Shown: positions 47,617-61,000 of the stretch, piece by piece
How positions within the stretch are numbered: position 1 is the stretch's first letter
Layout: the number at the start of each line of letters is the position of its first letter
DNA from: Nipponacmea schrenckii
Lineage: Eukaryota > Mollusca > Gastropoda > Lottiidae
NCBI GenBank assembly: GCA_030562195.1
Contig: CM060199.1
Span: 18,434,338 to 18,498,337, forward strand
DNA length: 64,000 nucleotides
Direction: 5' to 3'
Made by a program: the position numbers and the translations under genes
Notes under the pieces: model-generated
Databases searched by the model: none
Seen by the model: the letters and a program-made list of their open reading frames with translations, nothing else
What the model was told of the DNA's origin: nothing

Positions 47617-50600
47617 TTTTTTTTCAGCTATCAACTTTCTTGATAAAGGCGACTTTAATGACTTTGTTATCTAACGCTGACCTACAAATATCTAAACAAT
47701 GTTTTATCTTCAAATTTATAATACTAGTATTTATCTATAATATAACGAGGTATGGTCTATAACTCTTTCTGAATTGAAAGTAAATGTTATTGCATTGAAT
47801 AACATCGTCCTGAAGCAACATTCATGTGTAGGCCCTATTGTCAAGAGGTTTTCTAAATGTGTTATGTGCATAAGGGATAAATTTCCAACATTCCACTTTT
47901 CAACCAGAATTCTGTGGCTTCTGCAATTCCACTAAAACTAGGTGTTTTATGACTTCACTGATACAAATCTAAGCAGATTTTGTAATTATTAATGACGTCA
48001 CCAAACACATTAGCTTCACTGTGATTGCAGGAACCACAGACGTTTGACTGAAAATTTGATTGATGCTATTATTATCCTCGATACACATGATTTATTTTGG
48101 AAAAACCTCTTCATAATTCCTTTACGATTCCAGTATAGAATTGTTGAATACTTTGACAAATGCGCACCGTGAATAAATGAAGCATTCATTGAAATGCACT
48201 TCATTGCGAATTATGAACCATTGTGAGCTATCAATGTAACATGTAAAAATTAATATAGTATCATAAGCATGGGTTGCACATATTCTGTAAAGTTGAATAT
48301 GTCCTCAAGCGAGTTGTACGTCAATTATAATATTTTTAAAGTCATTGAAAGACATATATTTAGTTTACATAGAGGACATTTCAATGTCGAATAATAGAAC
48401 AAATTGATATAGCTTTCGAGTTATGTAAAGATTACATACAATCTCTTATATATCATTATAAGGATGTATGTCTGTGTCAATAATTAAAACCAAATTTGAT
48501 CTGAATAGAAAAAAAAAGTTTTCTGTAAAAGAAGGTAAGAAAATATAAACTATTTTGTATTTTGCAGCAGCCGATCTTGTTAGACACATTGAGCCTGCTT
48601 TTAATTTTTGTTTCTATTGGACTATAGGCCTACTACACGTACTTGATTTGTGGGTGTTGCAAATCTTAAACAAACTTGACCCCGATATACTACAATATTA
48701 TAAATAAGTTATTCAAGCCCCTATCGCTTATCTTTGATGTATGATAGTTTCCCTTATTATTGGTGTAGTTTAGACCAACTTAGAATAGGCCTATACTTTA
48801 ATTTATTTTCACTTGACGCAGCAATACCTACACGTTTCTTCGATGGAAACACTTGCCCATCTCGTTAATAGTATCGTGTCGTCACGTTGGAAAATAATGG
48901 CGTTAATGCATGTTTGAAACTGAATTGTTATTATTGAACCTCACAATTATTTGGCTCAACCTCCGTCAAGTTTGTTAGTTTCCCTGACCAGTATTCTAAT
49001 CTCGAAGTTAATATGAGTGCTGATACAGTGGCTAAAACAATAAAATAATCTGCGGTCTGGTCGACAAAAGGCTTCACTGCTTATATAGATTCTAGCAAAT
49101 TACGACTCGCACACAGATGAGAAACATAGATGCACATTTTGCTGAAATTTTCACCCAAAAAAAAACCATTTATAGTCAAGTCTTTGAAAAGCCTGTATTC
49201 AAATGGAAACGTAATCACTCATAATTATTTGGATTTAAAAATTCCCAACAAACGTGACTTTAAGGTTTCGAAGGTGCCGACTGAGTAGACCAATCAGTGT
49301 CAAATTGAATTTTAACTAAGTTGTTGAAAACTGATAGACTATCTGTGAATTTGTCATCAAGTTATCAGATTTTTGTCGGAATATTATGATATTGCATTGG
49401 TCTGTGATGGAATATGAAACAAATATAATAACCACGTGAAGAAGTGCTTTTGGGATATGGATGGCATGGATGTATAAAATATGTCAAACATCCGTTTTTC
49501 GCCTTCAATATCGCTAAATGCTGCTATAGATGTGACATCATTACGTTATGCATTTTACACGATCCAGGCACATCTGACGGGAAATCGCAATAATGCAAAG
49601 AGGAGCCATAAAATATTCATGTAGTTAGAAAAATTTTCAGATTTATATGAGCTTGTCCTAATAATATATAAATTTTGTCTGAACGGACTCAATCAATCTT
49701 TATACAAATATCTGTGAGAAAAATATCTGTTTTCATTTTAAAAAAAAGTATATAGGGAGCCGCGGTGTCCTGGTAAAATTCCCTCAATGCACATTTGCAT
49801 GACGTTGGCGTCTTCATCAGCCTAGTAGGTGCTGAGGAGTAAGACGCAGAACTCGATACATTTCATGTCATGTCGGAAAATCTACATTATAGATCTTTAA
49901 TCTACCATATTGATTCGGGTTACTGGGCAGATGATATTTCCAATCTTGATTATCACTATGTACAAGTGGTCCAACTGGGCTAACCTCTGAAGCGTAAAGG
50001 GACACTTCAATGTCATTGTCAAATTTGTGCTAATTCAACATGTTGACGTATCGATGCATCTATGACTTGTTCATCAAGAACTAACGTCGCAAATTCGATG
50101 TTTCTTTACGTAAAAGGTAGGCCTATGATTTTTTTTTCAAAGGGATATTGTTTGTTTGACCCACTTAATATCTGCCTTATTCTGTAAACTTTGATTTGGT
50201 TTTTTAGCCTATATTAGAAAGATTAATTTTGCCTTATTATATGTTATTCCATAAATGACCTGACATTTTATATTTAATACTGACCTGATCAGATTATATT
50301 CTTTTATTTCAATCTCAATCAGACTTATTGATTTTGTTCATGTCTTTGACGTCAAGGCAACGAAACAAAACAAAAATAGAACGCATAACAAAAATCTATA
50401 ATTAGCGATGAGTAGAAAAAATACAGGTTCAAAGGAAATAGATAATACAGTATTAGAATGGCTAGTGTCCAAATCATGGCATTAATGGGCCAATATTGAC
50501 CTCTTAAGCCGAGGTTTTAGTACATCAGTTTTAGTTATTATTAGAGATAATAATATAACGGTAATCAATATAGAGTTTCTTCTTATAAACAATATCATCA

Positions 50601-52050
50601 TTAACATAGTTCGTCCCTCACTAAAAGGTAAGAAATTTTGAATGATATGCTTTTATCAACTTGGAAATCCCAGACTGAGGAATGAAAGGAAACGATAGGT
50701 TACTATTTTCCAATAAGTGTTTTGAATGGATTTGAATCGTTTGTCATTTTACTTATCTCACACGATGTTTCCTTTTGATTTTCATTAATTGGTTGGTGAT
50801 TCAAACGAAAAAAAAATGAAAATTTGCACAAATGTAGTCTAACAGTAGACTGTATTGAGAATATAGTTCATATGCTTGGTAATTTATGTAGACTTTTATA
50901 TTAAACATTGTGAAATATTGATTTAAAACGTCGCTCCAGTTCTCTAAGTAACCGAGGTCCAATGTGCCAAAGGTTCCACGACAGTTGGAAATCAAAAAGG
51001 AGTATATTATAGGTTAATGCCAATGTCCTGGCAATATTTCCCTCATGACAATACATGGCGTTGCCCATCTTCCATAGCCCATTAGATGCAGAAGATTAAG
51101 ACGTAAAACTCTATTTCATATAATTTTTTTATGTATAGAAAATTCAACATGAATTGTTCAGTGTGGAGACTATTCTACGACCCGAATCAATTGACATAAA
51201 TTCAATATTAGACGAGAACAATTGTTTCATATAATAAATCCCGAATATGTACGATAATGGTATTAATAATTGATGATTATTTATGACAGATACATTAGAA
51301 TTGTTTCTAAGCAACAGGTTTTACGTTGTTTCCATAGATACTTGGAATATAATCATATTATCAATGATAACCTTGTTATTTCCCCATGTCAGTCAAATTC
51401 AGCACTTTTTAAATAGTTGTTCATAGCTATTGTATCCCTATCCGACAGATTTGTTGAAAACTATATAGGCCTTATATGTCCAATCATAAGCTTATTTATA
51501 ACAATCGAAAATATATGGTACATGTACATCATTTCAATGTTCTTATAGTAATTTAACATACAGTATACAATATAAACCATATTTACTAATAAATGTAAAC
51601 AAACATGTATACCAGGTCACTATATCAGAATGAATTGTTATATTAAAGGATCACACGCACTTATACATATTCAATATTTTATACAATTTGACAAACTATC
51701 ACAAATTATTCTCATATACGAGCTTTTTGTACATTTTGATCAAATTGTATCGTTTAATTTCTTATCTGTCGGTTATTGTAACATTAATCAAACAGATCCC
51801 CCCCCCCCCAAAAAAAAATTCGGAACAAAATATCCCGAGAATCATTTTAACATGATTTCAAACCATTTTTATACCTTTTTTGTAACTTTTATTATATTAT
51901 ATCTGTAGTTGTATACAATTATATCGTAAAAAACACATTGCCAATTGTTAAAGTTTTATATAAATTTAAATGTGGCTTAGGTACTTTATTTTAATTTCAG
52001 TATATTGTAGTGTGTAAAACCACGAAGAGAATAATGTCAAACTTTTCAAC
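47617..52050. other. Divergent intergenic region between the two esterases
   Basis: 4.4 kb separating the two start codons. It includes two copies of one SINE-like family: 49754-49890 (GGGAGCCGCGGTGTCCTGGT, CCCTCAATG, GACGTTGGCGTCTTCATC) and about 51005-51140 (CCAATGTCCTGGCAATATTT, GGCGTTGCCCATCTTCC). A run of C then A lies near 51798-51817. No third paralogue or RNA gene is seen. It probably contains both promoters; no clear TATA or initiator can be singled out. Confidence 0.5.
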
Positions 52051-55000
52051 ATGTTAAAAATGTTTGCTGTATTATTATTTCAGCTTGTACTAGTTCTTAT
52101 ACAGCCTAGTTCCCAGTGTAAAAAGATCTACCTAATGTTTTTAAACAGTTCAAGTTGGCCAGTCAGTCTTCTATGTCGTTTTCTGCCTACAGAATTTCGT
52201 TCCAAAGATGTAAAGCATGACATAATCCGGTAAGATATATTTTTATTACCTAAACAATATATGACTCATTCTAATATAGTTGAATCATGCAAGAAATCAT
52301 GTCTGGTGTTTGATTACATTAGGGCACCATTCCACTGATTGTTTGAATATAATGCTGGCAATGTAATAGATTTATAGGGTCAGTTATTATACATTAATGT
52401 GTAAACGTACTATTTTGTTGTTTCCAATCCATAGTACCCACATAATGCGATATATTTATGAAATAAACCAACATGCTCTCTTATTCCGGGTAATGTATTT
52501 TTTACCCGTTTACTACTTAACAGGGGAAGTAACCATTGACGTATAGGAAATCTTATTGACAATTGGGATCTTCTATCAAAATATGAGTTGTTGTGCACTA
52601 AATATGCCATATTCTCCGGAAAGTGAGAAGTTTTATACTTGGAATTTGCAATTAAGCTGTATTTGTTACATCTGGGAAATAAAAAAATCCGACTTCCGAG
52701 ACAGTAAATAGCATTCGTTACTTCAAATCGTAGTAGCTAAAATTATGCCGTTCACGAGTTTATGAATGACTATTTCCATATTTTCTAGAGGAAACGCATG
52801 CAGTATTTACTATTATGATTACTGACTATTTTGATCGTTTATGCATAAAAATACCCATAATTTGGTCTCAATATATTCCATTTCGTCATAACGTTATTAT
52901 CGATCTTGTAGCTACAGATGATGCAAAAATTGAAAATTAGACAGCTAACAGCATTGTGGCAAATCTATAATTTAATTCTTAGAATTTCGAATCTGTATTT
53001 TCTATGCACTGTACTTGTATTTAGTTCATATTTTCCCATTAATAATCTCAATATACGAGTAAGCGACATCTGTCAATATGTGAGATATGTTGTTAGTCGT
53101 ATATTGTTTAGAACACACCCAATATGTCAGGGTCATGTTTTCTCTGGTATTATTCTTTACTCTTTTCTACACTAAGAATCGTATCTCTACTGAACATTCT
53201 GCCTCTGTCTTTACTAACCTTTATTTTGATTGACCTTTGGGAGTTGTCACTATATCTGTTTCATTAAGACTGAGTATTGCATGAATATCGAATCAATATG
53301 GATGGTTTGTTATTCCTTTGCTCGTTTGTGAGGGGTTGTAGCTCAGTTGGGTTAAGTATTTGGAAGTTTATGATATTAGGCAGTAGGCGAGAAGTTATTT
53401 AAAAGATATAAAATCATTGTAAGTGGCAATATATGCATACAGGCTGAAAATAATACTACAAATTGTGCAACTTAAATGAACACTGCTTAGAATGGACAAA
53501 TAATTTAAAGTATCATACTTGGTCAATAGGGGTATACATTTAACAGCTAGTCTTACAAAATACCATGACCAACGGATAGAGTCTCTATATAAGAAGACAT
53601 ATCCATTAAACAAAATTATCAAATTGTTCAGTTTAATGGATTATTACATTGAATTATACATTCTTCCCATTTTAAAGTATAATATCGTTTTGACACTAGA
53701 AAAGTCCACTGATGAACAAAGGGCTTATTTGTAAACTTCGAAATACTTACATTATTTTTTGGTCATCCTAAGAGGCAATATATCTTTAAAGAGCCTAGAT
53801 AAGAAATATTTAATGCCACTTCCACTGTTGGACATTGCATGACATTGCTTGTATATTCAGCAGCAAAGTCAGGACCCATATTTGTGTAAAACAAAGGGAC
53901 AAGAAGGAAAATTGAACCAACCGACGAGTAAGTTAATGAAAATTGGTCTCTGGGTTTGATGTGAGAATTATTGAAATGAAAACCACACTGTGATAACAAT
54001 ATAAAGAAGTATTGTTATTAGGATGAAAATGAGAATGAATATAAATTCGTTATCTTACGGAGTGAATTTTATGACATTTGAAATAGAATTTGTGAAATAG
54101 GATATGGGAATAGAAATTGTGAATTATGGTAAAAATACAATGTGGCATTGTCTAGAAATTCGTGTTTAAATTAGCTGGACGAATAATTGTATAGTAAGCA
54201 CTTTCTTTATGTTAGTCCTATTTTCCCACTATATTTTTGTATCGCTGTATGGTAAATATTTTAAAAATAATTTTCTTGCAAAATTATATGTAAGTCTACT
54301 GAAACAGATATTTTTCTTGAAATTTTTTTTACAATGTTAGTGTATTATGAAGTTGTATGCCTTAATTTAATTTCCTGCCCATCCAGACAAATGGGTTTAG
54401 TCAGTGTGCATTGAAGGATATTTTGTCAGGCTAGCAACGCTTCTTTGTATATTGTTTCTTTCAACCTGTATTACTATCCGAGCATCTGTTCACAAATACG
54501 TAGCCTACTCTAATTTACTAAGCTTTTAACAGAAAGTCCTCAAAGTGAAAACAATTAATGTTTTCCATGTTATAGATCGACCTTAAGATAGATATACTAT
54601 TTGAACACTAACAATGACTTATAATATTTGGAATATCACGTCAATAATGACTAAATAAGGGGCAATTATTAAAATTGTCTCAATTAACTTCTAATATTGA
54701 GAATGATTGAAATATTACAAAACCACATAGTAAAATAGGATGTCTTGAGATGTTTATTGTAGGATGTTTTTTTTTAAACTTATTTACACACACGTGTGTT
54801 ATAACTCTTGATCCTGACCTTCGACCCCAAAGTATATTGTAATTCTACGTCATGATCGTTAAGCTAAAAAGTGGAAACTTGTTTATGATGTGTTACCGAA
54901 ACAGGGCAATTAATTTAATAGGTCAGCGAGACAACTCTTGTCCTACTTAACAGATTCTTATTCAAATTATATTATGTTATCAAAAATAACCAGGGACCAC

Positions 55001-58000
55001 GATATCGATGATATATGGATGTGATATCGCCAATGTAATATAAGAGCTTGATGCAATAGCGTTTTAGAGACTTTTTTTTATTCAGTATACACTATAACAT
55101 TATAAAGTTATATAAGCGTTATAGAATAAATTAAATATGAAGTATAAAATATGATTTCTCTTAGTCTGAGACCTAAATAATATAGACTTAATTCAGGACA
55201 AAAATACATAAATTATGGTATAAATGTAGAAAATCGTTAAAATATCAAGAATGTTTTATCACAACCTGACGTATTATGTTCAGCCAAGCATTCAATCTAT
55301 ACTGGCTTGTAATAGGCCTACTGGCACAGATGCGACCATTCGCTATCCAAACCCCATGAATACAAAAGACTCTAGAAGGGTTTGAATGAGATAACAGGTA
55401 GTTTAAAAAACGAAGGTAATATATCTTTAATATAGTGTTTATCATTTTTATTTTTTATTTTTTTTTAATATATTTTTTTTTAAATATAAAAATATTTGAT
55501 GAAACTTGAAAAGTAGGTGAAAATATAGATAATTTTGGTTTTAAAGTAACATACGGTGGCGCGAAAGAGGTAAAACATGGCTTTGTGTACTATAACAAAC
55601 AAAGGGACTTGACTATGTTGACATTATAGTAGCAGTTGGTTAGAATGTGACATGTTTCGTTTCCATCTGTGTAAGTGTGATGATGTTTTTATTTTTATAG
55701 CTGTCGAGTCTCATTACATATTAATATGAAGGTGACATACTAGTAGAGAAATTATTCAGACTTCAGGGTAGGACTAGCATAGTGTGTTGTAGGCTGTAAG
55801 CTGTAAAGTTGTTTAGTCTAATTTAACGTTTAATACAAGTTATACTAAATTATAAGTTTGGTGCTTTGATGTTAACGTTTCACTCCTGGTGTGTAATGTA
55901 TTTTAAAACAAAGTTGTGACAAGGTCGTGAGGAGTAAATCTTCTATTTTATCATTACAGTTATGATCAAGAAGATGACGATTCAACACCTGTTGATAGAC
56001 TAGATGAATTTGGGAGATTTGTGCCATGTAAATACAGTGTAGAAGAATTACGACCCGCGAAACGACGTTACGTTAGTGAATTAGAGAATGGGATCGTACC
56101 TGCGGCTGTTGTGAGTGACATAACAAGTGTCAGTGTTCAAGGACTACGAGCGGCAAAATCTTCCGTTTCAAAACGACCCCTTGTCTTAACTCCTCAAAAC
56201 TCAGTCAACAGTTTGACTTTGAATAAGTCTGAGAAATATCTCAATTACGCTAAACACCATAATTTAGAATCTTCAAATAGTCATTACTTGAATTTAAGCG
56301 GGCATTTAGTGAACCAAACTAATGCCCGGAACCCAGAAATCGATTGTCAGGAATCAGAATCTTCGAATCCTCACGTTGGCTATAGTGCTCAAATAAAGCT
56401 ATTTAAAGATGGTCATATTGATTCGTTTAAGAACAGTAATTACCAAAAGTGCAATAATAAAAACGGAATAAAACCTAATTTTTGTTCGAAACTCTCGACT
56501 TTAACTTCCAGGAACTCCAGAAAAGGGTGTTCACATAAATATCCACCAAAGAAAAATTCTTTAGATAACGGATTTGGATTTTTAACCCCTGAAACCAAAG
56601 CTCGACTCGGAGGAATCCGGAAAAATTGGGAATCAAATTCTGATTTGTTTAATTCTTTATCCTTGGATATCAATGATAATATAAGTTTATTGGATACCGA
56701 CCTCAACTCATTGAATCTTCAAAGTTTTGAATCTGGTTATGCGTCAGCTGTATCAAAACCAAGTGTGAATTCTGATTCTCTTACTGATTTAATTGATAAG
56801 TTTGAAAATAGTGAACAAGGCATATCTCCACAGCCATCAGAAGAAAGCATCGATTTCAAAGATACCACAATGGAAGTTCCAGAAGAATTAAAGAAATTCA
56901 GTCATAAGTACCAATTCCATGATGAGACTCTGTCCTATCTTAAGATCCTGTCTGAAGATCCAATGCCTGATTTTACCAAAGTGCCAGTGCATGAGGGAAG
57001 AGATTGGTCTTCGAGGTTATTAAAGAAATTCGGGCAGGCTCCAGAAGAATTTGATGGATCTGTTCGACAATTCATTGTTCCCAGTATTAAATGTAAAGGT
57101 AAGTCTATATTGATGAAATTGGTAAATGTATATCGATATCGCCAGATCGATGGCGGAGTAACCACGGAATTTGGGCTGGGTTATTTTTCTTATTGCTGCA
57201 TGAGCGTTTTTATATAGGAAAGCGTTATAAAGAAATGAAAAGTGAGAAAAAAAACTTATCAGCGTATCACAAATTTTGAGCTTCAGTAACTTTAAGTTTT
57301 CCCAAAGTTTAACCTATTAGCAAAATCGTACCAGATAAAAGGCGTTTATGTGCTTGGTTGGAGTCGTAATAACTCGTAATTACTTTCAACTAAAAATATA
57401 CATGTATTCGAGTCATTGCCTAGTTGCATATTGTTTATATAAGGTGGAAAAGGACCGGTTTCAGATATATATTTATTTACAAGGCCTATATCCGGATAAA
57501 CATTTTTCTGAAAATTAACTGTCACCTTTTCTAAATTTAAAGGGATTCATTCATCTGTTATGTGATTTTCTTTGCTTCTCGTTCATTTTGGCAATTTCGT
57601 AACTATTTCTTGATCGTCCAATTCCAATTAGCATGCATGAAGTTGATCTTTGATGAATGGAATTTATCTGAAGACAGGGTTCGACATGGTTTGCTTGTCA
57701 TTCAAATCACAAAATAGTAAGCATAATTATATCACTATTATAGGCTAATTACGAATTATGCTTACTCGTGTAATAAATTATATAATAGGCCTATGTCCAG
57801 CGTGATTCATATCTCAGACTTTATATTTACATTATTACATATTAACAGATGTTCTTATGTAAAACACTGCATTTAAAACTTCTGTTACACATGAAAGGTG
57901 AGTATTGCAATCAAGGTTCATATAAGCTTGACATTGTAAAGAACAAACAGGCGTAAATATATCTTTTGTATTACTCTGTTTTTTTGTTAAGGTTAAAAAT

Positions 58001-61000
58001 TCAAGAATCGAATGCCTTGAAGTGAATACACAACCTTTACCTGTACTAAGTAATATGTAACAGCGAGTTTTCACAGCTTGAATTACCACCTAAACTAGTG
58101 ATTATATAGACAAAAAATGTTGAAATTAACGTAGCGTGAAGGTTTTCGCTTGGTTGAATTATTCAATTTATGTTGTAACACTATCAGTGTCTGTCTTATC
58201 CTTTATTGCATTATAATATTACAGTCTTCATTTTACCTCTCTTTTATATATCAAATGGTTCTTGGTTATTACCTTTTTTTACTGAACTGACACACGAATT
58301 TGACCTTTGGACGTAGCTGTTTTAATTATTTTTGTGAAAAGCCTAAGACATTCCGCGAGACATATTGGATGGGAACTTAATTTGATCTCCTTTTATTTTC
58401 CACCGCATTAGAGCCTACAAATGCCTCGCCCTTTTCCAGCTCTATGTCTAAAATGTCTGCTTATACATTGACCTTCTTTTCCTTTTTATACAGCAGGCAT
58501 TCCAGTGGATATAATCCGACCTAAAACATTACCACAAGTTCCTTCAATTGTAATATACTTCCATGGTGGCGGAATGGTCTTTGGTTCCAGAAAAACAACA
58601 GATTCCTTTTGTAAAATATTAAGCAGGTAAAATGATTATTTCATTACAAAATAACATGGTTCTGTATAATATTCTGTCAATGAAGGTGTATTCCATCAAG
58701 CATCAATATTATTCAGTTGTCATTCAAGACGCTAACGTTTCATTCACAGGCACGTGTCAAGCTGACATTATTTTCTGATTGGTTAGTTTTTCATTATGTC
58801 ATGTTGACCCAGATTTTCCATTGCTAAATTTTTTCATTACGTCATGTTGACCCAGATTTCCCATTGATCAAGCTCGAGAAAGAACAAATCGCAAGCCTAT
58901 GTATCAAAGATATTTTCTTTTCTATTTTCTCATATTGCGTTTTGTTGAATCCACTTAAAATCAGAGAGTATAGATTTGTTAGTAGTCTCTGTTAAAGGGG
59001 CAAAATCTTGATTTTTAGGGGTCGTTTTGGGCCTTTGTTACATTTAAACAGTCCTCAGAAATAATCAAAATCTATGAAAATCGCAAAATACCTTGAAATA
59101 TACCTAAAAAATTTCACTTTTTATTTTTTTTCCGTGCTGTACGCAGCTGGTCTTCAGTCAGTCTGAAAATCGTGTGTTCTGTTGACAAAATCTACAATTG
59201 TTATTACATGTACTTTCTTTTTGTTTTATCAGTGTGGGCCTGCGCAGTAGTCTATTTATAACTCTTTGATTTTCCAATATGGCGGGACGTTCATAATATC
59301 TTAAGACATTATGATTTTCAAACACGGATAATTATGTATACCCAAGGATTTGAAGGCTCAAATTTCAAAGGAAAGCTCTGTAGACTATTTCTGATTAGCT
59401 AAACAAAAGATTTCATGTGTTTAAGGCTGTCGGATGATTGTCCGAAACAAATCAAGACTGTGCCCCTTTAAATATTATGCCTATAAAGTTAATGACGTCA
59501 TCTCGCGCTGCAACGTAAAACTGGCCTAGTTTTGTTTCACGTTCTACTATAAAAACAAAACGTAACCTACATTTGTAAAAAATCCTGTCGCATGAACCCG
59601 GCAATATGTCCGGTAAGAAATCGGTGAGGAAATTTTCACCTCAAGATAGGATGTAACCTTACTTAAATTCCCATGAGAAGTCAAGTTATATGAAAATCAT
59701 GGTTTTGTCTTGACAAAATAATTACGTTTCACGTCACGTTAAGCATACAAACATTGAAAGACCATCATTAAATCTTACTACACGGTCAGTGTCAATATCG
59801 CTACTGATTAATTTTCCCTAATAGATCGCTTTAAAGTCACAATATCACAGATAGATTTTTGAGGCATTTAGAGCGAAGAGATCTTGCTTTTTGTGCAGAC
59901 CAATGTAAGTTCGCATAGCTATAATTTATCATTATGTAGAAGTTAAATTCGACACCTTCTGTTGCAATAAAGAATTGAAAAGTCAACAGAGAAGCCATGC
60001 AATTTTTTTCCTGATCAATTGACTAAAATGCAAACCATATTTTAGATTTTATTTTTGGCTCTACAATGATAAATCATATCCAACTTGAATAAAACATTAG
60101 TAGATGTATATTATTTATCATTATAAAACATTAAAGAATATTCATAATATGCAAAAAAGGGGTAAAATGAATAACATGGAATATATTGCAAACTGACTGT
60201 AGCCTACTAGGGCATTGGCATGTAAATAGCGAGATGCTTAATTCTTTTTTCAGTTAAAAGGATGCTAAGAGGTTCTCTAAATTTTGTATGTGTATCGAGG
60301 ATACTGATGGCATCAATTTCACTAAAACTATAAAATTACAATATACCGTTATGTCTAAAACCATTCAGGTTTACAAATAAAAAAAATCACAGGTTTCAAA
60401 AATCAAACCAAACCTGAATAACATGTCTTTAAATTCAACGTGATGGAAGGAAATTTGAGACTGTGAATATTTTTAGAAATTAATTAGATGAAAGCCTCTA
60501 GGGTAGAGTCGCCAGTAGGCTGGTCAGTATGTTGATATATTATAATAGTCTTAAACACGATCCCGTGACATATATTAATTTCTAATAGGATTGACCTTTT
60601 TAACTCATATGATAGTCCATCAGATATCTTTGAAATCACTCAAATTCCAAAGGTATTTATATATCTGTCAGACTTAAAAGCGCAGAGAATTGTAAATAAG
60701 CGCAGGCGAAACGCAAATAAACTCAAACAAGCGCAAATAACGGTTAAAAAGCACATAAAACATATATTTATTTATTTTGCTAATGCTCAGTTCACCTTTT
60801 ATCTTTTTTAGAGAAGCTAATTGCGTGGTTGTGAATGTAGAATATCGTTTAGCCCCAGAAAATAAATTCCCTGCACCATTCGATGATGCTAAATGTGTTG
60901 TAAGATGGGTGAAAATGAATCTAGGATTACTAGGTAAGTAAGAAGGTTTTTCCAAAATTGTAATCATATGACTAAGGATGAGACACAGTCGGATTTAGAA

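Noticed and set aside
47377..47634. An upstream extension MIAEKK of esterase A
   Set aside because: The extension begins at TTG, not ATG. The ATG at 47616 is the first true start codon.
53333..53405. A functional tRNA gene
   Set aside because: Only a 5' tRNA-like half is present; no T-arm or closing acceptor stem is found.
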